Source: Colwellia sp. 20A7
GTDB taxonomy: Bacteria; Pseudomonadota; Gammaproteobacteria; Enterobacterales; Alteromonadaceae
Direction of reading: 5' to 3'
DNA length: 64,000 nucleotides
Assembly: GCF_009832865.1 (NCBI RefSeq)
Contig: NZ_CP047130.1
Coordinates: 62,001 to 126,000 of the forward strand
The translations under genes were made by a program, and so were the position numbers. The notes beneath the pieces were generated by a model. The model was not told the DNA's origin, ran no database searches, and saw only the letters and a program-made list of their open reading frames with translations. Shown one piece after another: positions 25,418 through 33,694 of the stretch (position 1 is its first letter; every line of letters begins with the position of its first letter).

Positions 25418-28400
25418 ATCCAATAATATTTCTGAAAAAGGAAGCTTTTACAAAATCGCTCTCAGAAGACTCTGTTGGTGTAGAACAACGCAAAGTAAAT
25501 CGACAAAATCAAAATAAAAACGCTATCCGTAGGGGGATAAATCTTTTTGAAAAGCTATTTCCTAAAGCTTTCCTTCCTGAGCCATCATTAGATAATTTTA
25601 TAACCCAATGGGAAAAATTTTATTTAGGCTTAATTAGTGACTTGCCAGGTAAGAAAGATCTCACCATTGCTCATAACAAAATCGCTAAAGCTGTCGATTT
25701 GGGTACAAAACAAGAACTCTGGTCGGTTTCAATACCAACGCATATTAATTTCTTACGTCGAGAAAAGCCCTTCAAAAATAAAACCTGGTTTATTAACGCT
25801 AAAATATTACAGATATTTGAGTCAAATTGGTTAATAAATATCAATAAGTCTAATGATTACACAGAACTGCTAACAAGATGTATTTATAGTGCCATGTTTC
25901 ATTCGGGCTTAAATGACCCTCTTCACATAAATGCGTTATTGACCAGTCTTCAACAAAAGAAGCCTATACATCAGAAAGGAAATCACTACTGGATCAACCT
26001 AAATATCTCCCCTGAACATTATGTGAAAACACATAAAAACAATAAAATAAAATTTCCTTTTTCAACAAATAATAAAATAGATGGTAAAGAAATACTTACT
26101 ACCCGTTTTTACCTAACAACTATTACGTTAGCCTTCATTTGTAACTTTTTGAATAACGCTAAAGTGTTTGATATTTTAGATAAAAGTGAATTTTGGAAGA
26201 CTCTTTCAAATGATATTAAACTTAATAGCGGTGTACTTTTATCTGAAAGACAAATTTGTCAGGGCGCTGTTGCTATTAGTGAAACTAAACCAAACGTTCG
26301 TTGTCCCGAAGCTATTGTGGAATACATGACAAAAAGAAATATGTCTTATTCTTTACCTGATAGCAATTGGAATAAAATAGGTGAAAGTCACGATATTATT
26401 GAACTTGATTCGTTATCAAATTTTAAAAGTAGCTTAGGTGATAATGATGTAAAAGAAATACAAGCACAGCCGGTAAGATCTAAATTTGGCTTAATAGCCG
26501 ATTTAAAGGGGGCATTAACTACACATAAGAATAAAAAGAAGCTAAGTCATCAACAAATAATAAGGAATATTACAGAATGCTTGGATATAGATGCGGTTAA
26601 TATAGCCTTGCATGAAAAAATACTCGTTCATTGGCTGTTAACTTTTCTAAAAGCTAAAAAGTCACCAAACACCCCTGTACGCTATTTTTCAGCTATAGGT
26701 GCTTTATGGATAATACATGCAGAACAAGTTAGTGAAGAACAGCCTTATACTTTCTTTGAAAATTTATATTTAGGTATGTTGGAATTAGCTACATCAGAAA
26801 AAACCCGATCTTATAATAAAGGAAGGTTAATTGATTTACATCAGTTTGCAGTCATTCATTACAATTTTCCAAAGTTATTGACGCTATCAAAAAGTAATGA
26901 TGTATCTGTTGCTCACGTTAAAGCATCATTTATACCAGAATCAATGTTTAAGTCTCTATTAGGCTCAATTAACCAATGCAAAACAGCAACTAACCAAGAA
27001 AGGTTACTGATATCGACCCTGCTTATTATAGCTTATAGAACGGGGCTTAGACTTGGAGAAGTTCTAAAATTAAAACGATCTGATTTTGAATACTCATCAG
27101 ATGGCTGGCTATTTATCCGAGATAATGTTTTTGATAATAATAAGTCTGCCGCGGCAAGACGAAAAATACCACTAATTTCGTTACTTACACCAGATGAAGT
27201 AGCAATATTTAAAAATTACTTAATTACAAACAATATTATCGATTCATTAAAAAAAGGCTCTAATAGGTTATTATTTTCGTTTGCTATAAATGAAGCGTCA
27301 CCGATTGATAAATTCATGGTTTCAAACTTAGTATCTCAAGTACTAAAACAAATATCTCAATTGACCTTATTTGTTTTTCATTGCTTAAGACATTCAGCAC
27401 TTTCAAGATTACAGCTTTTAATTCATTATGATGAATTTAATGTCGGTGAAAAACTGAGCATATTCAAGAATGATATAATCCCCTATGATGATAAGCAAAT
27501 AGCGTTAATTAGCTCAAAATTATTTGGCGAGAATAAGTTAAAAAAATATAACGCCATTGCTGCATTAGCTGGGCATAGCTCTACAAAGGTGACATTCAAT
27601 AGCTACTTTCATTTTACTGATTTTATGACATATTGTGCTTTAAATATGAATGAACAAGAACTGCATATAGATCAAATAGTTAATATATCGGGCTTAAGTA
27701 AGCGTTCATTAATGCCATTAACTCAAAGTAATAAAACAATTAGAATTAACCAGATACAGGAACTATTAATTAAAAAAGTACATAAAAAGCCTTTTTGTTG
27801 TAATCAAAAAACTGTTATTAAAGAATCACCAACATTTATTAATTACACCAAATCTGACAGTCACAAAGCCAAACCTTTTGATCAAATTTTAAAACTATTA
27901 ATTTTGGTTGAAAAAGGAAAAAGTACCGAGTATCTAAGGTGGTTATATTCAATAGAACAAAGCCAATTAAGGGACTGGATTGAAAAAGCAGAATTAATTA
28001 AGGCTATAGTAACCCCGAAGAATAAATCGCGTCATATTACTTCAAATAGACCTAATGCTTTATTAACACCACTGCCATCTGCGCAAGCTGATATTGATGA
28101 AATATCCTTATTTCGTAATAATTTAAGAGTTAAATTTAAAGAGTTGAAAGCAACAGAAAGAAAAAAAGTCGTGTTTGATATTTGTAGAGTGATATTTTGT
28201 CGCACAAATACAAGTAGTAGCTACATATTATTCAGGCATTATAAGTTATTAACATTATTCCTGACTTTTATGTCTTATTTCCCTAAAAATCGATGGTATG
28301 TGCGTATTAATGCGTCTAAAAAAGAAGATATTAAACTTTGGAAAAAAGCAGTAAAAGGCTGCAAGATGGAACTCAATACTGAATTTACTCAAGATAAACG

Positions 28401-28569
28401 GAATCCAAATGGACAAGTGAAATTACATTTATTAGCGAAGCAAGCACCACAAAAAGTAGCGCAAAATGAATGGAAAAAGTACTCAGTCAACACTATTAAA
28501 TTTGTCATGCATATTATTGCTATCAGTGAATTAAGTACTGAAGAATTAGAGGCAATGATGATGTTATAG
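25414..28569 (+). CDS. very large tyrosine-recombinase-type protein (1051 aa)
   Basis: A tyrosine-recombinase catalytic domain lies in the middle. Box I is AYRTGLRLGEVLKLKRSDFE (about residues 536-555), box II FHCLRHSALSRL (about 652-663), then LAGHSSTKVTF and the nucleophile in NSYFHF (about 718-733). About 420 residues precede it with a likely SAM-like core-binding part, and 300 residues follow it. Part of the C-terminal extension (about 815-860, FDQILKLLILVEKGKSTEYLRWLYS) could be a helix-turn-helix. The ATG overlaps the stop of the 772-residue gene (ATGA). All catalytic residues are in place. Two different recombinases made in fixed ratio suggests a heteromeric recombinase. Confidence 0.85.
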   Translation: MNPIIFLKKEAFTKSLSEDSVGVEQRKVNRQNQNKNAIRRGINLFEKLFPKAFLPEPSLDNFITQWEKFYLGLISDLPGKKDLTIAHNKIAKAVDLGTKQELWSVSIPTHINFLRREKPFKNKTWFINAKILQIFESNWLININKSNDYTELLTRCIYSAMFHSGLNDPLHINALLTSLQQKKPIHQKGNHYWINLNISPEHYVKTHKNNKIKFPFSTNNKIDGKEILTTRFYLTTITLAFICNFLNNAKVFDILDKSEFWKTLSNDIKLNSGVLLSERQICQGAVAISETKPNVRCPEAIVEYMTKRNMSYSLPDSNWNKIGESHDIIELDSLSNFKSSLGDNDVKEIQAQPVRSKFGLIADLKGALTTHKNKKKLSHQQIIRNITECLDIDAVNIALHEKILVHWLLTFLKAKKSPNTPVRYFSAIGALWIIHAEQVSEEQPYTFFENLYLGMLELATSEKTRSYNKGRLIDLHQFAVIHYNFPKLLTLSKSNDVSVAHVKASFIPESMFKSLLGSINQCKTATNQERLLISTLLIIAYRTGLRLGEVLKLKRSDFEYSSDGWLFIRDNVFDNNKSAAARRKIPLISLLTPDEVAIFKNYLITNNIIDSLKKGSNRLLFSFAINEASPIDKFMVSNLVSQVLKQISQLTLFVFHCLRHSALSRLQLLIHYDEFNVGEKLSIFKNDIIPYDDKQIALISSKLFGENKLKKYNAIAALAGHSSTKVTFNSYFHFTDFMTYCALNMNEQELHIDQIVNISGLSKRSLMPLTQSNKTIRINQIQELLIKKVHKKPFCCNQKTVIKESPTFINYTKSDSHKAKPFDQILKLLILVEKGKSTEYLRWLYSIEQSQLRDWIEKAELIKAIVTPKNKSRHITSNRPNALLTPLPSAQADIDEISLFRNNLRVKFKELKATERKKVVFDICRVIFCRTNTSSSYILFRHYKLLTLFLTFMSYFPKNRWYVRINASKKEDIKLWKKAVKGCKMELNTEFTQDKRNPNGQVKLHLLAKQAPQKVAQNEWKKYSVNTIKFVMHIIAISELSTEELEAMMML

Positions 28570-28713
28570 ATTAAACTTCATCTATATGGTCTCTTAACGA
28601 AGCATCTTAAGCTATTAAATTAAAATATTTTAAAGCATGTGTTATTTGCTGTCCCTTATCGCGTAACAGGTAGCACGTTATGATTGATGAAAACAATAAT
28701 ATGGAATAATTAG

Positions 28714-28920
28714 GTGATTGTTAACTTCAAATCAAAAGTATTAGCGCAGTTATGGAGAGAAGGTAATGTTGCATTATCAGGTGGATTCCAAATAGAGGAA
28801 TACAAACCTAATAATTGGTCGGTGACAGTAAAAGCGAATAACATTGAGTCTATTGGTAGTGGAACTTGCTTGTACGCTGGCGGTAATGCTCACGATGTTT
28901 ATTTAAATGAATACAATTAG
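28714..28920 (+). pseudogene. shortened HigB-type toxin, probably decayed
   Basis: The 68-residue frame from a GTG start has the HigB/RelE-like beginning (FKSKVLAQLWREGN) and end (NWSVTVKAN and GNAHDVYLNEYN). The middle of the usual about 92-residue toxin, with its RNA-binding basic helix, is missing. The arginines expected in the core strand are also not seen. It is directly followed by a HigA-type antitoxin, which supports the identity. I infer an internally deleted, inactive toxin. An atypical short toxin remains possible. Confidence 0.5.
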
Positions 28921-28931
28921 TGGGAGGCAAT

Positions 28932-29231
28932 ATGACCTTAATTAGAAGTAATAAATTACCTGTTAAACATGCTGGCTTAATATTTAATGAAAGAATATTA
29001 ATTCGCCATAATATTTCACAAACACAAGCCGCTAAATTTCTACATATGAGTCGCAAGCAAGTATCTTTATTTGCTAACGGCAAAACATCTGTTTCGATAT
29101 CCTTATCAAAAAAACTGGAAGTGGCAACAGGCATTAGTGCTGGATTTTGGTTAAATATTCAAAAGTCGTATGATTTATATATGGCGCGAAATGAAAAGGT
29201 TGAAGCTGAGCCAATGTATGCTTTTGGCTAA
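28932..29231 (+). CDS. HigA-family antitoxin, XRE-type regulator
   Basis: From the ATG at 28932 (GGGAGG just upstream) the product has 99 residues. It has the HigA layout: N-terminal HAGLIFNERILIRHNISQTQAAKFLHMSRKQVSLFANGKTSVSISLSKKLEVATGISAGFWLNIQKSYDL is a helix-turn-helix of the VapI/HigA type, given here as its outline over residues 10-80. HigA represses its operon and neutralises HigB. Because the HigB-like frame before it looks truncated, this may be an orphan antitoxin kept as a regulator or as protection against a related toxin. Confidence 0.8.
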   Translation: MTLIRSNKLPVKHAGLIFNERILIRHNISQTQAAKFLHMSRKQVSLFANGKTSVSISLSKKLEVATGISAGFWLNIQKSYDLYMARNEKVEAEPMYAFG

Positions 29232-29487
29232 CAAGGAGTGATTCTTTTATGACTTTTTTAATCAATTAATTAGTTAAAGCTACTATAAAGAGATTGAGTA
29301 AAATATAAGTTTTCCGCTATCCGTATTAACCAATATGCAAAAAGTGCATATTGGTTAAGTAGGCTACTAAACCTTGTAACGATATCTATGACGTTAAATC
29401 AAAATATCGACGGAGCTAATTGAGCTCTGATAAAAATAGCAGCGCAGTTATTATAGTGAGTAATCTTCGCTTCCTGTCATGATTCAC

Positions 29488-29832
29488 TTAATTAAGTAAC
29501 AAACGGTTAAGCTCAATTTCTAACATTGTTGCTAACTTTTTAAGTGGACAAGATTCATAAGGAAATCCCGCGTCAACTAATTTGTCTAATGCCCAATCAC
29601 AAATAGCTTCTTGATTATTAGCTGAATTAACACCCAATAAATGCGCCACATTATGCTCATATTCGACAATATTCAAGAGCAAGCATAGTGATGATGACAA
29701 AACACGTGATTCACTAACTAATCGCTTTTTTAATTGTATTAAGTTGCCGTTCAATTTTATCATTTCATTATTGAACCGTGACATTTGTTGATTGTATTCT
29801 CTAATTTTAAAGTGTCCATTAATAATATCCAT
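29488..29832 (-). CDS. hypothetical protein downstream of the integrase
   Basis: The 114-residue protein is largely helical, with a probable coiled coil (about residues 15-45: MSRFNNEMIKLNGNLIQLKKR). There is no signal peptide. I do not recognise it. Its ATG overlaps the integrase stop codon (TAATG), so it is translated with the integrase and could be an accessory of recombination. About 250 bases to its right side (29232-29487) are non-coding. Confidence 0.65.
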   Translation of the reverse strand: MDIINGHFKIREYNQQMSRFNNEMIKLNGNLIQLKKRLVSESRVLSSSLCLLLNIVEYEHNVAHLLGVNSANNQEAICDWALDKLVDAGFPYESCPLKKLATMLEIELNRLLLN

Positions 29833-30995
29833 TAGAAATCACCTGTAGAGTTAATTAAACGTTCAAAAGCACTACCGTCTTGTCGAGTTAAGTTAGGTAC
29901 ATACCGGGAGTAAACTCGAAATAACATTTCGGTATTGGCATGCCCCATTTGCCGAGCAATCCATTCAGGATTTTCACCACTAGCAAGCCACAAAGTTGCT
30001 GCAGTATGTCTTGATTGATACGGGCTTCTAGCTCGAAGGCCTAAATGCCTAAGAAGAGGGTGCCATACACGTTTAGTGACATTATCTCCTAGCGGAGTAC
30101 CAATATTGGTAGCAAAAACAAATTCAGTATTATTTGTTATTTCAGACTGTCGTTTTAATGCATCAAATACCGGTTGAGACATTTGTATTTCACGTTGGCT
30201 ACCATCATTTTTTGTATAGGTAGACTCCCCTTTTAACCAACATTCACGTACTAAAATAAGACGACGTTCAAAGTCTATATAACGCCATTTAAGTCCATGA
30301 ATTTCACCTGATCGCATACCAGTATAAAATCGTACTACATAATAATTTTTAAAATCACTACGTACTGTTGATACAATTGAATTAACTTCTTCTAGCGTAA
30401 AAGGCTCAATATCTTTTTTATCTTTCTTTAATGGTTTTATATTACGAAATGGTGAGGTAAAATCATACCTGTCGGCCGCTTCAGTAAATATCATTCTTAA
30501 CACTTTCATGTGTCTATTAATGTAATCAGCTGAGAAACTATTACCTTTTTCGCACGTTACTTTGGTCAGTTGGGTGCGAAATAGCATTAAATCAGCTTTC
30601 TTGATTTGGCCGACATCTTTATCGCCAAAATAAGGAAGCAACCGGCGTTTAAGAATAAAATCAATCGTATGTTTATAGCTTTTACTCCAAGTAACGCATA
30701 CTTCAGAAAACCAAATGGCTGAAAAATCTTCAAATGTCGGGGTACCATTAATATATTGTTGTAGCTTTTCCTCTTTTTTCTTAAACTTTTCCAACATTTT
30801 ACTGTTAGGAAAATGCTGAGCATAATCAAACTGTGCTAATAAAATTTCAGCTGTAATGCGGTCTAGTACCTTTTTTAGTTTTTTCATATTTGCTGGCGTA
30901 CTTACTAGAGCTGTTTGTTCTCTACAGCGAACTCCCTGATATATAAAGTCAAAGTACAGCTTTCCAGTTTCTTTTCGTTCTCTAATATGAGCCAT
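29832..30995 (-). CDS. phage-type tyrosine integrase
   Basis: Starting at the ATG at 30995 the product has 387 residues. There is an N-terminal arm-type DNA-binding domain of the DUF3596 kind (HIRERKETGKLYFDFIYQGVRC), a SAM-like core-binding domain (about 90-190) and a catalytic domain. Box I is RFYTGMRSGEIHGLKWRYID, box II YQSRHTAATLWL, then RQMGHANTEM and the tyrosine in FRVYSRYVPN. In box II the usual first histidine is a tyrosine or glutamine. An ATG five codons upstream (31010) exists, but GGGGGT stands well placed for the ATG chosen. It overlaps the excisionase-like gene by 14 bases. It lies in the middle of the island, not at an end, which suggests a nested element. Confidence 0.9.
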   Translation of the reverse strand: MAHIRERKETGKLYFDFIYQGVRCREQTALVSTPANMKKLKKVLDRITAEILLAQFDYAQHFPNSKMLEKFKKKEEKLQQYINGTPTFEDFSAIWFSEVCVTWSKSYKHTIDFILKRRLLPYFGDKDVGQIKKADLMLFRTQLTKVTCEKGNSFSADYINRHMKVLRMIFTEAADRYDFTSPFRNIKPLKKDKKDIEPFTLEEVNSIVSTVRSDFKNYYVVRFYTGMRSGEIHGLKWRYIDFERRLILVRECWLKGESTYTKNDGSQREIQMSQPVFDALKRQSEITNNTEFVFATNIGTPLGDNVTKRVWHPLLRHLGLRARSPYQSRHTAATLWLASGENPEWIARQMGHANTEMLFRVYSRYVPNLTRQDGSAFERLINSTGDF

Positions 30996-31224
30996 GAGCA
31001 ATACCCCCATTAGCCATTGGGATTGATAATGAGGATATCGAATCTTTGGCCATATCTTTTTGAATCATTTTCCAAAGATATAAAATTTTGCGGCCTCCAA
31101 ATGGGCGAATATAGTGAATGCCCTCAATGAGTACAGAGTCTTTTAAACGCTCACGAATAGTACGTGCATCGTATTTCATCACTTGTGACAGCTCTTCGGT
31201 GGTTAGATATGTTTCATTATTCAT
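30982..31224 (-). CDS. excisionase-like DNA-binding protein
   Basis: The 80-residue product has a winged-helix start typical of excisionases and MerR-like proteins (YLTTEELSQVMKYDARTIRERL), followed by a short wing (GIHYIRPFGGRKILYLW). It is encoded just upstream of the integrase with overlapping frames, the usual xis-int arrangement. It should bend DNA at the attachment site and set direction towards excision, or act as the regulator of int. The start lies next to palindromic operators at 31262-31290 and 31330-31356. Confidence 0.75.
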   Translation of the reverse strand: MNNETYLTTEELSQVMKYDARTIRERLKDSVLIEGIHYIRPFGGRKILYLWKMIQKDMAKDSISSLSIPMANGGIAHGSY

Positions 31225-31261
31225 AGCAGTTTCCTTTTTCAGGTGTTAGTCTAAGAGAATA

Positions 31262-31290
31262 AATGACGTTTAATAAGATTAAATGTCATT
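31262..31290. promoter_or_regulatory. palindromic operator between xis and the Cro-like gene
   Basis: AATGACGTTTAAT (31262-31274) and ATTAAATGTCATT (31278-31290) are inverted copies with one mismatch and a three-base centre. The place between divergent xis and regulator genes is that of a phage-type operator. Confidence 0.65.
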
Positions 31291-31329
31291 CTAGATAACA
31301 TAATAACAGTTAAAATCAATTTAACAACA

Positions 31330-31356
31330 CTTTTTGTCATTTAAAGTGACAAAAAG
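31330..31356. promoter_or_regulatory. second palindromic operator before the Cro-like gene
   Basis: CTTTTTGTCA and TGACAAAAAG form a perfect 10-base inverted repeat with seven bases between. It shares the TGTCA half-site with the palindrome at 31262-31290, so one repressor may bind both. It ends 19 bases before the GTG start chosen for the regulator. Confidence 0.6.
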
Positions 31357-31375
31357 AGTCTTGAGGTATCAAAAA

Positions 31376-31576
31376 GTGATTAAATGTCATCTCGCTCGAT
31401 TGATGGGCGAACATAAAATGAAAGTAATGGATGTGGCTCGTGAAACTGGTTTGAACAGAAATACCATTACGCTTTTATATAAAGAAACTGCACAGCGTGT
31501 AGATCTTGAAGCAATGGATAAGCTTTGCGATTTGTTTAATTGTGAAGTTCAGGACTTGTTTGAGAAAATCAAGTAA
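31376..31576 (+). CDS. Cro/XRE-type small regulator
   Basis: With the GTG at 31376 the product has 66 residues, starting MIKCHLARLMGEHKMKVMDVARETGLNRNT in outline. It is a compact helix-turn-helix protein of the YozG/Cro type ending FNCEVQDLFEKIK. GAGG about 10 bases upstream favours this start over the longer frame from 31334, which would run through the palindrome. It is divergent from xis-int and probably controls them through the two palindromes. Confidence 0.8.
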   Translation: MIKCHLARLMGEHKMKVMDVARETGLNRNTITLLYKETAQRVDLEAMDKLCDLFNCEVQDLFEKIK

Positions 31577-31717
31577 AAGGATAGTTAGTTTTAAATCTGC
31601 AGGTTTTATGAACAATAAAGTATTTTAAGATTTATCCAATAAATAAATTTATATTGCCTTTAGTCTTTTTACGCGGTAAAAATGTATCTACTCAATGGAT
31701 GGTATTAAAGTACGGAT

Positions 31718-32560
31718 ATGTCAAAAGAAAATAATCAGCGTTTTACCTTTATAACTAACGTGGTTGGTTGGGAAGGACAAATAAACGCGACACATATCAG
31801 CAATAAGTTTCAATTATCAAGACAAGCGGCAAGTCATATCTTAAAGGAATATAGGAATGTATTTCCTGAAGCTTTACAATATGATGCCTCGCAAAAAGCT
31901 TATGTAGCAACAGACGACTTTAATAACAATTTTGCCACCAACGGTAACTTCAAATCACTCTCACAATATTTAACTGCAATCGAACGGACTGATAATATAA
32001 ATGAGTCTATTACTAGCAGTATTATAGAAGTTGAAGCGCCATTACGGAATATCAATCCACTGCAAATCAGACCAATACTCAGAGCAATAAGAGAACAATC
32101 ACAAATAGATATTGGTTACATATCACTTTCTAGCCCTGATTATCTAGACCGAATAATACAACCACATGCCTTAATATTTGACGGATTACGCTGGCACGTA
32201 AGAGCTTATTGTAATAAAAATTCGTCCTTCAGAGATTTCACTTTATCACGGTTTAATGGTGAAGCAACGTTTGAAGGCAAAGCAACACATAATGCAGCAG
32301 AAGATGAAAGGTGGAATACAATAGTTGATGTTGTTATCGAAGCCGACTCAAGATTAAGTGACTCACAAAGACGCATAATAGAACAAGACTTTCAAATGCA
32401 GCAAGGCCAAAAAACCATTCCAACTCGTGCAGCGTTAGTGAATTATTTACTTCGACGATTACACCTCGACAGCTACAAAAACACCCCTGAAGAACAACAA
32501 ATAGTACTAACTAAAGAAAGCAGAAAAGCAATAACCCCTTATTTACCAAAACCTGTATAA
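31718..32560 (+). CDS. WYL-domain transcriptional regulator (BrxR/CapW-like)
   Basis: The 280-residue product has an N-terminal winged helix-turn-helix (GQINATHISNKFQLSRQAASHILKEY, about 20-45). A WYL domain (about 115-200: ISLSSPDYLDRIIQPHALIFDGLRWHVRAYC, then FRDFTLSRF) follows, then a C-terminal WCX-like part. This three-part order is that of BrxR and CapW regulators, which repress phage-defence operons and respond to nucleic acid ligands or damage. It lies about 130 bases upstream of cas1 in the same direction and separate from the integrase module. Control of the I-F operon is a reasonable inference; self-regulation is also likely. Confidence 0.85.
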   Translation: MSKENNQRFTFITNVVGWEGQINATHISNKFQLSRQAASHILKEYRNVFPEALQYDASQKAYVATDDFNNNFATNGNFKSLSQYLTAIERTDNINESITSSIIEVEAPLRNINPLQIRPILRAIREQSQIDIGYISLSSPDYLDRIIQPHALIFDGLRWHVRAYCNKNSSFRDFTLSRFNGEATFEGKATHNAAEDERWNTIVDVVIEADSRLSDSQRRIIEQDFQMQQGQKTIPTRAALVNYLLRRLHLDSYKNTPEEQQIVLTKESRKAITPYLPKPV

Positions 32561-32689
32561 ATTGTTTACATGTTATAAATACCAGTATTGAGCAAAAAAT
32601 CTGAATAGTTAATATAGGTTAACCAAAAAATGTTGTGCAAATAAATAACCAATAATCATTGGTATGCCTTATGAATCGGTAGAGGAAAT

Positions 32690-33694
32690 ATGGAAACATT
32701 AAAGTCATCGGATTTAAAAAGTATATTACACTCAAAAAGAGCGAATATGTTTTATCTTGAATACTGTCGGGTTATGCAAAAAGATGGACGTGTTTTATAC
32801 CTTACTGAAAGCATGGCGAACAAAAGCCAAGAAAACCAATATTTCAATATTCCTATCGCCAATACTACCGTAATCCTATTGGGTAATGGTACTTCAATTA
32901 CGCAAGCTGCCATGCGAATGCTTGCTCAAGCAGGTGTAATGGTTGGCTTTAGCGGTGGTGGTGGCACACCACTGTACATGGCAAATGATGTCGAACAACC
33001 AATAGAGTGGTTAACACCACAAAGTGAATACCGTCCAACTGAATATTTACAAGGTTGGATGGGCTTTTGGTTTGATGATGAAAAACGCTTAACAGCCGCC
33101 AAAATGATTCAAAACGCACGCATTGAATACCTAACTAGAATTTGGCAAAAAGACAAAGACCTCAAGCAAAACGGTTTTGAACTATCAGGTTTAGAAAGTG
33201 CGCTTGCTACGTTTAATCAACGTACTGAAAAAGCCATAAAACAAAGTGAATTACTATTAACCGAAGCACAGCTTACCAAAGCGCTTTATAAATTTGCCGT
33301 CAACGCGACTGGCACAGCATCATTTAAACGTCAACATGACTCTACTGACCTTGCTAACGACTTTTTAAATCACGGTAATTACCTCGCTTACGGCTTAGCC
33401 GCTAGTACCTTATGGGTGTTAGGCATTCCACATGGCTTTGCCGTAATGCATGGCAAAACAAGACGTGGCGCATTAGTGTTTGACGTTGCCGATTTAATAA
33501 AAGACACACTCGTTCTACCGTGGGCATTTATTTGCGCCAAAGAGAATGCCACAGAGCAAGAATTTAGACAGCAAATATTACAAGCTTTTACCGACCACAA
33601 ATCACTTGATTTCATGTTTGATAAAGTAAAAGAAATAGCCTTAGCTGAGTTTGTTAATGAAGATAATATTAACAACGAGAGCACATCACTATGA
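32690..33694 (+). CDS. cas1: Cas1, type I-F
   Basis: The 334-residue product has the I-F Cas1 look: RANMFYLEYCRVMQKDGRVLYL at the start, NTTVILLGNGTSITQAAMRMLAQAGVMVGFSGGGG, the metal-site region NATGTASFKRQHDSTDLANDFLNHGNYLAYGLAASTLWVLGIPHGFAVMHGKTRRGALVFDVADLIKD described here by its E/H/D elements, and a helical C-terminus. Cas1 with Cas2 (fused to Cas3 in I-F) integrates new spacers at the leader end. GAGGA precedes the ATG, and the stop overlaps the cas3 start (ATGA). Confidence 0.96.
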   Translation: METLKSSDLKSILHSKRANMFYLEYCRVMQKDGRVLYLTESMANKSQENQYFNIPIANTTVILLGNGTSITQAAMRMLAQAGVMVGFSGGGGTPLYMANDVEQPIEWLTPQSEYRPTEYLQGWMGFWFDDEKRLTAAKMIQNARIEYLTRIWQKDKDLKQNGFELSGLESALATFNQRTEKAIKQSELLLTEAQLTKALYKFAVNATGTASFKRQHDSTDLANDFLNHGNYLAYGLAASTLWVLGIPHGFAVMHGKTRRGALVFDVADLIKDTLVLPWAFICAKENATEQEFRQQILQAFTDHKSLDFMFDKVKEIALAEFVNEDNINNESTSL

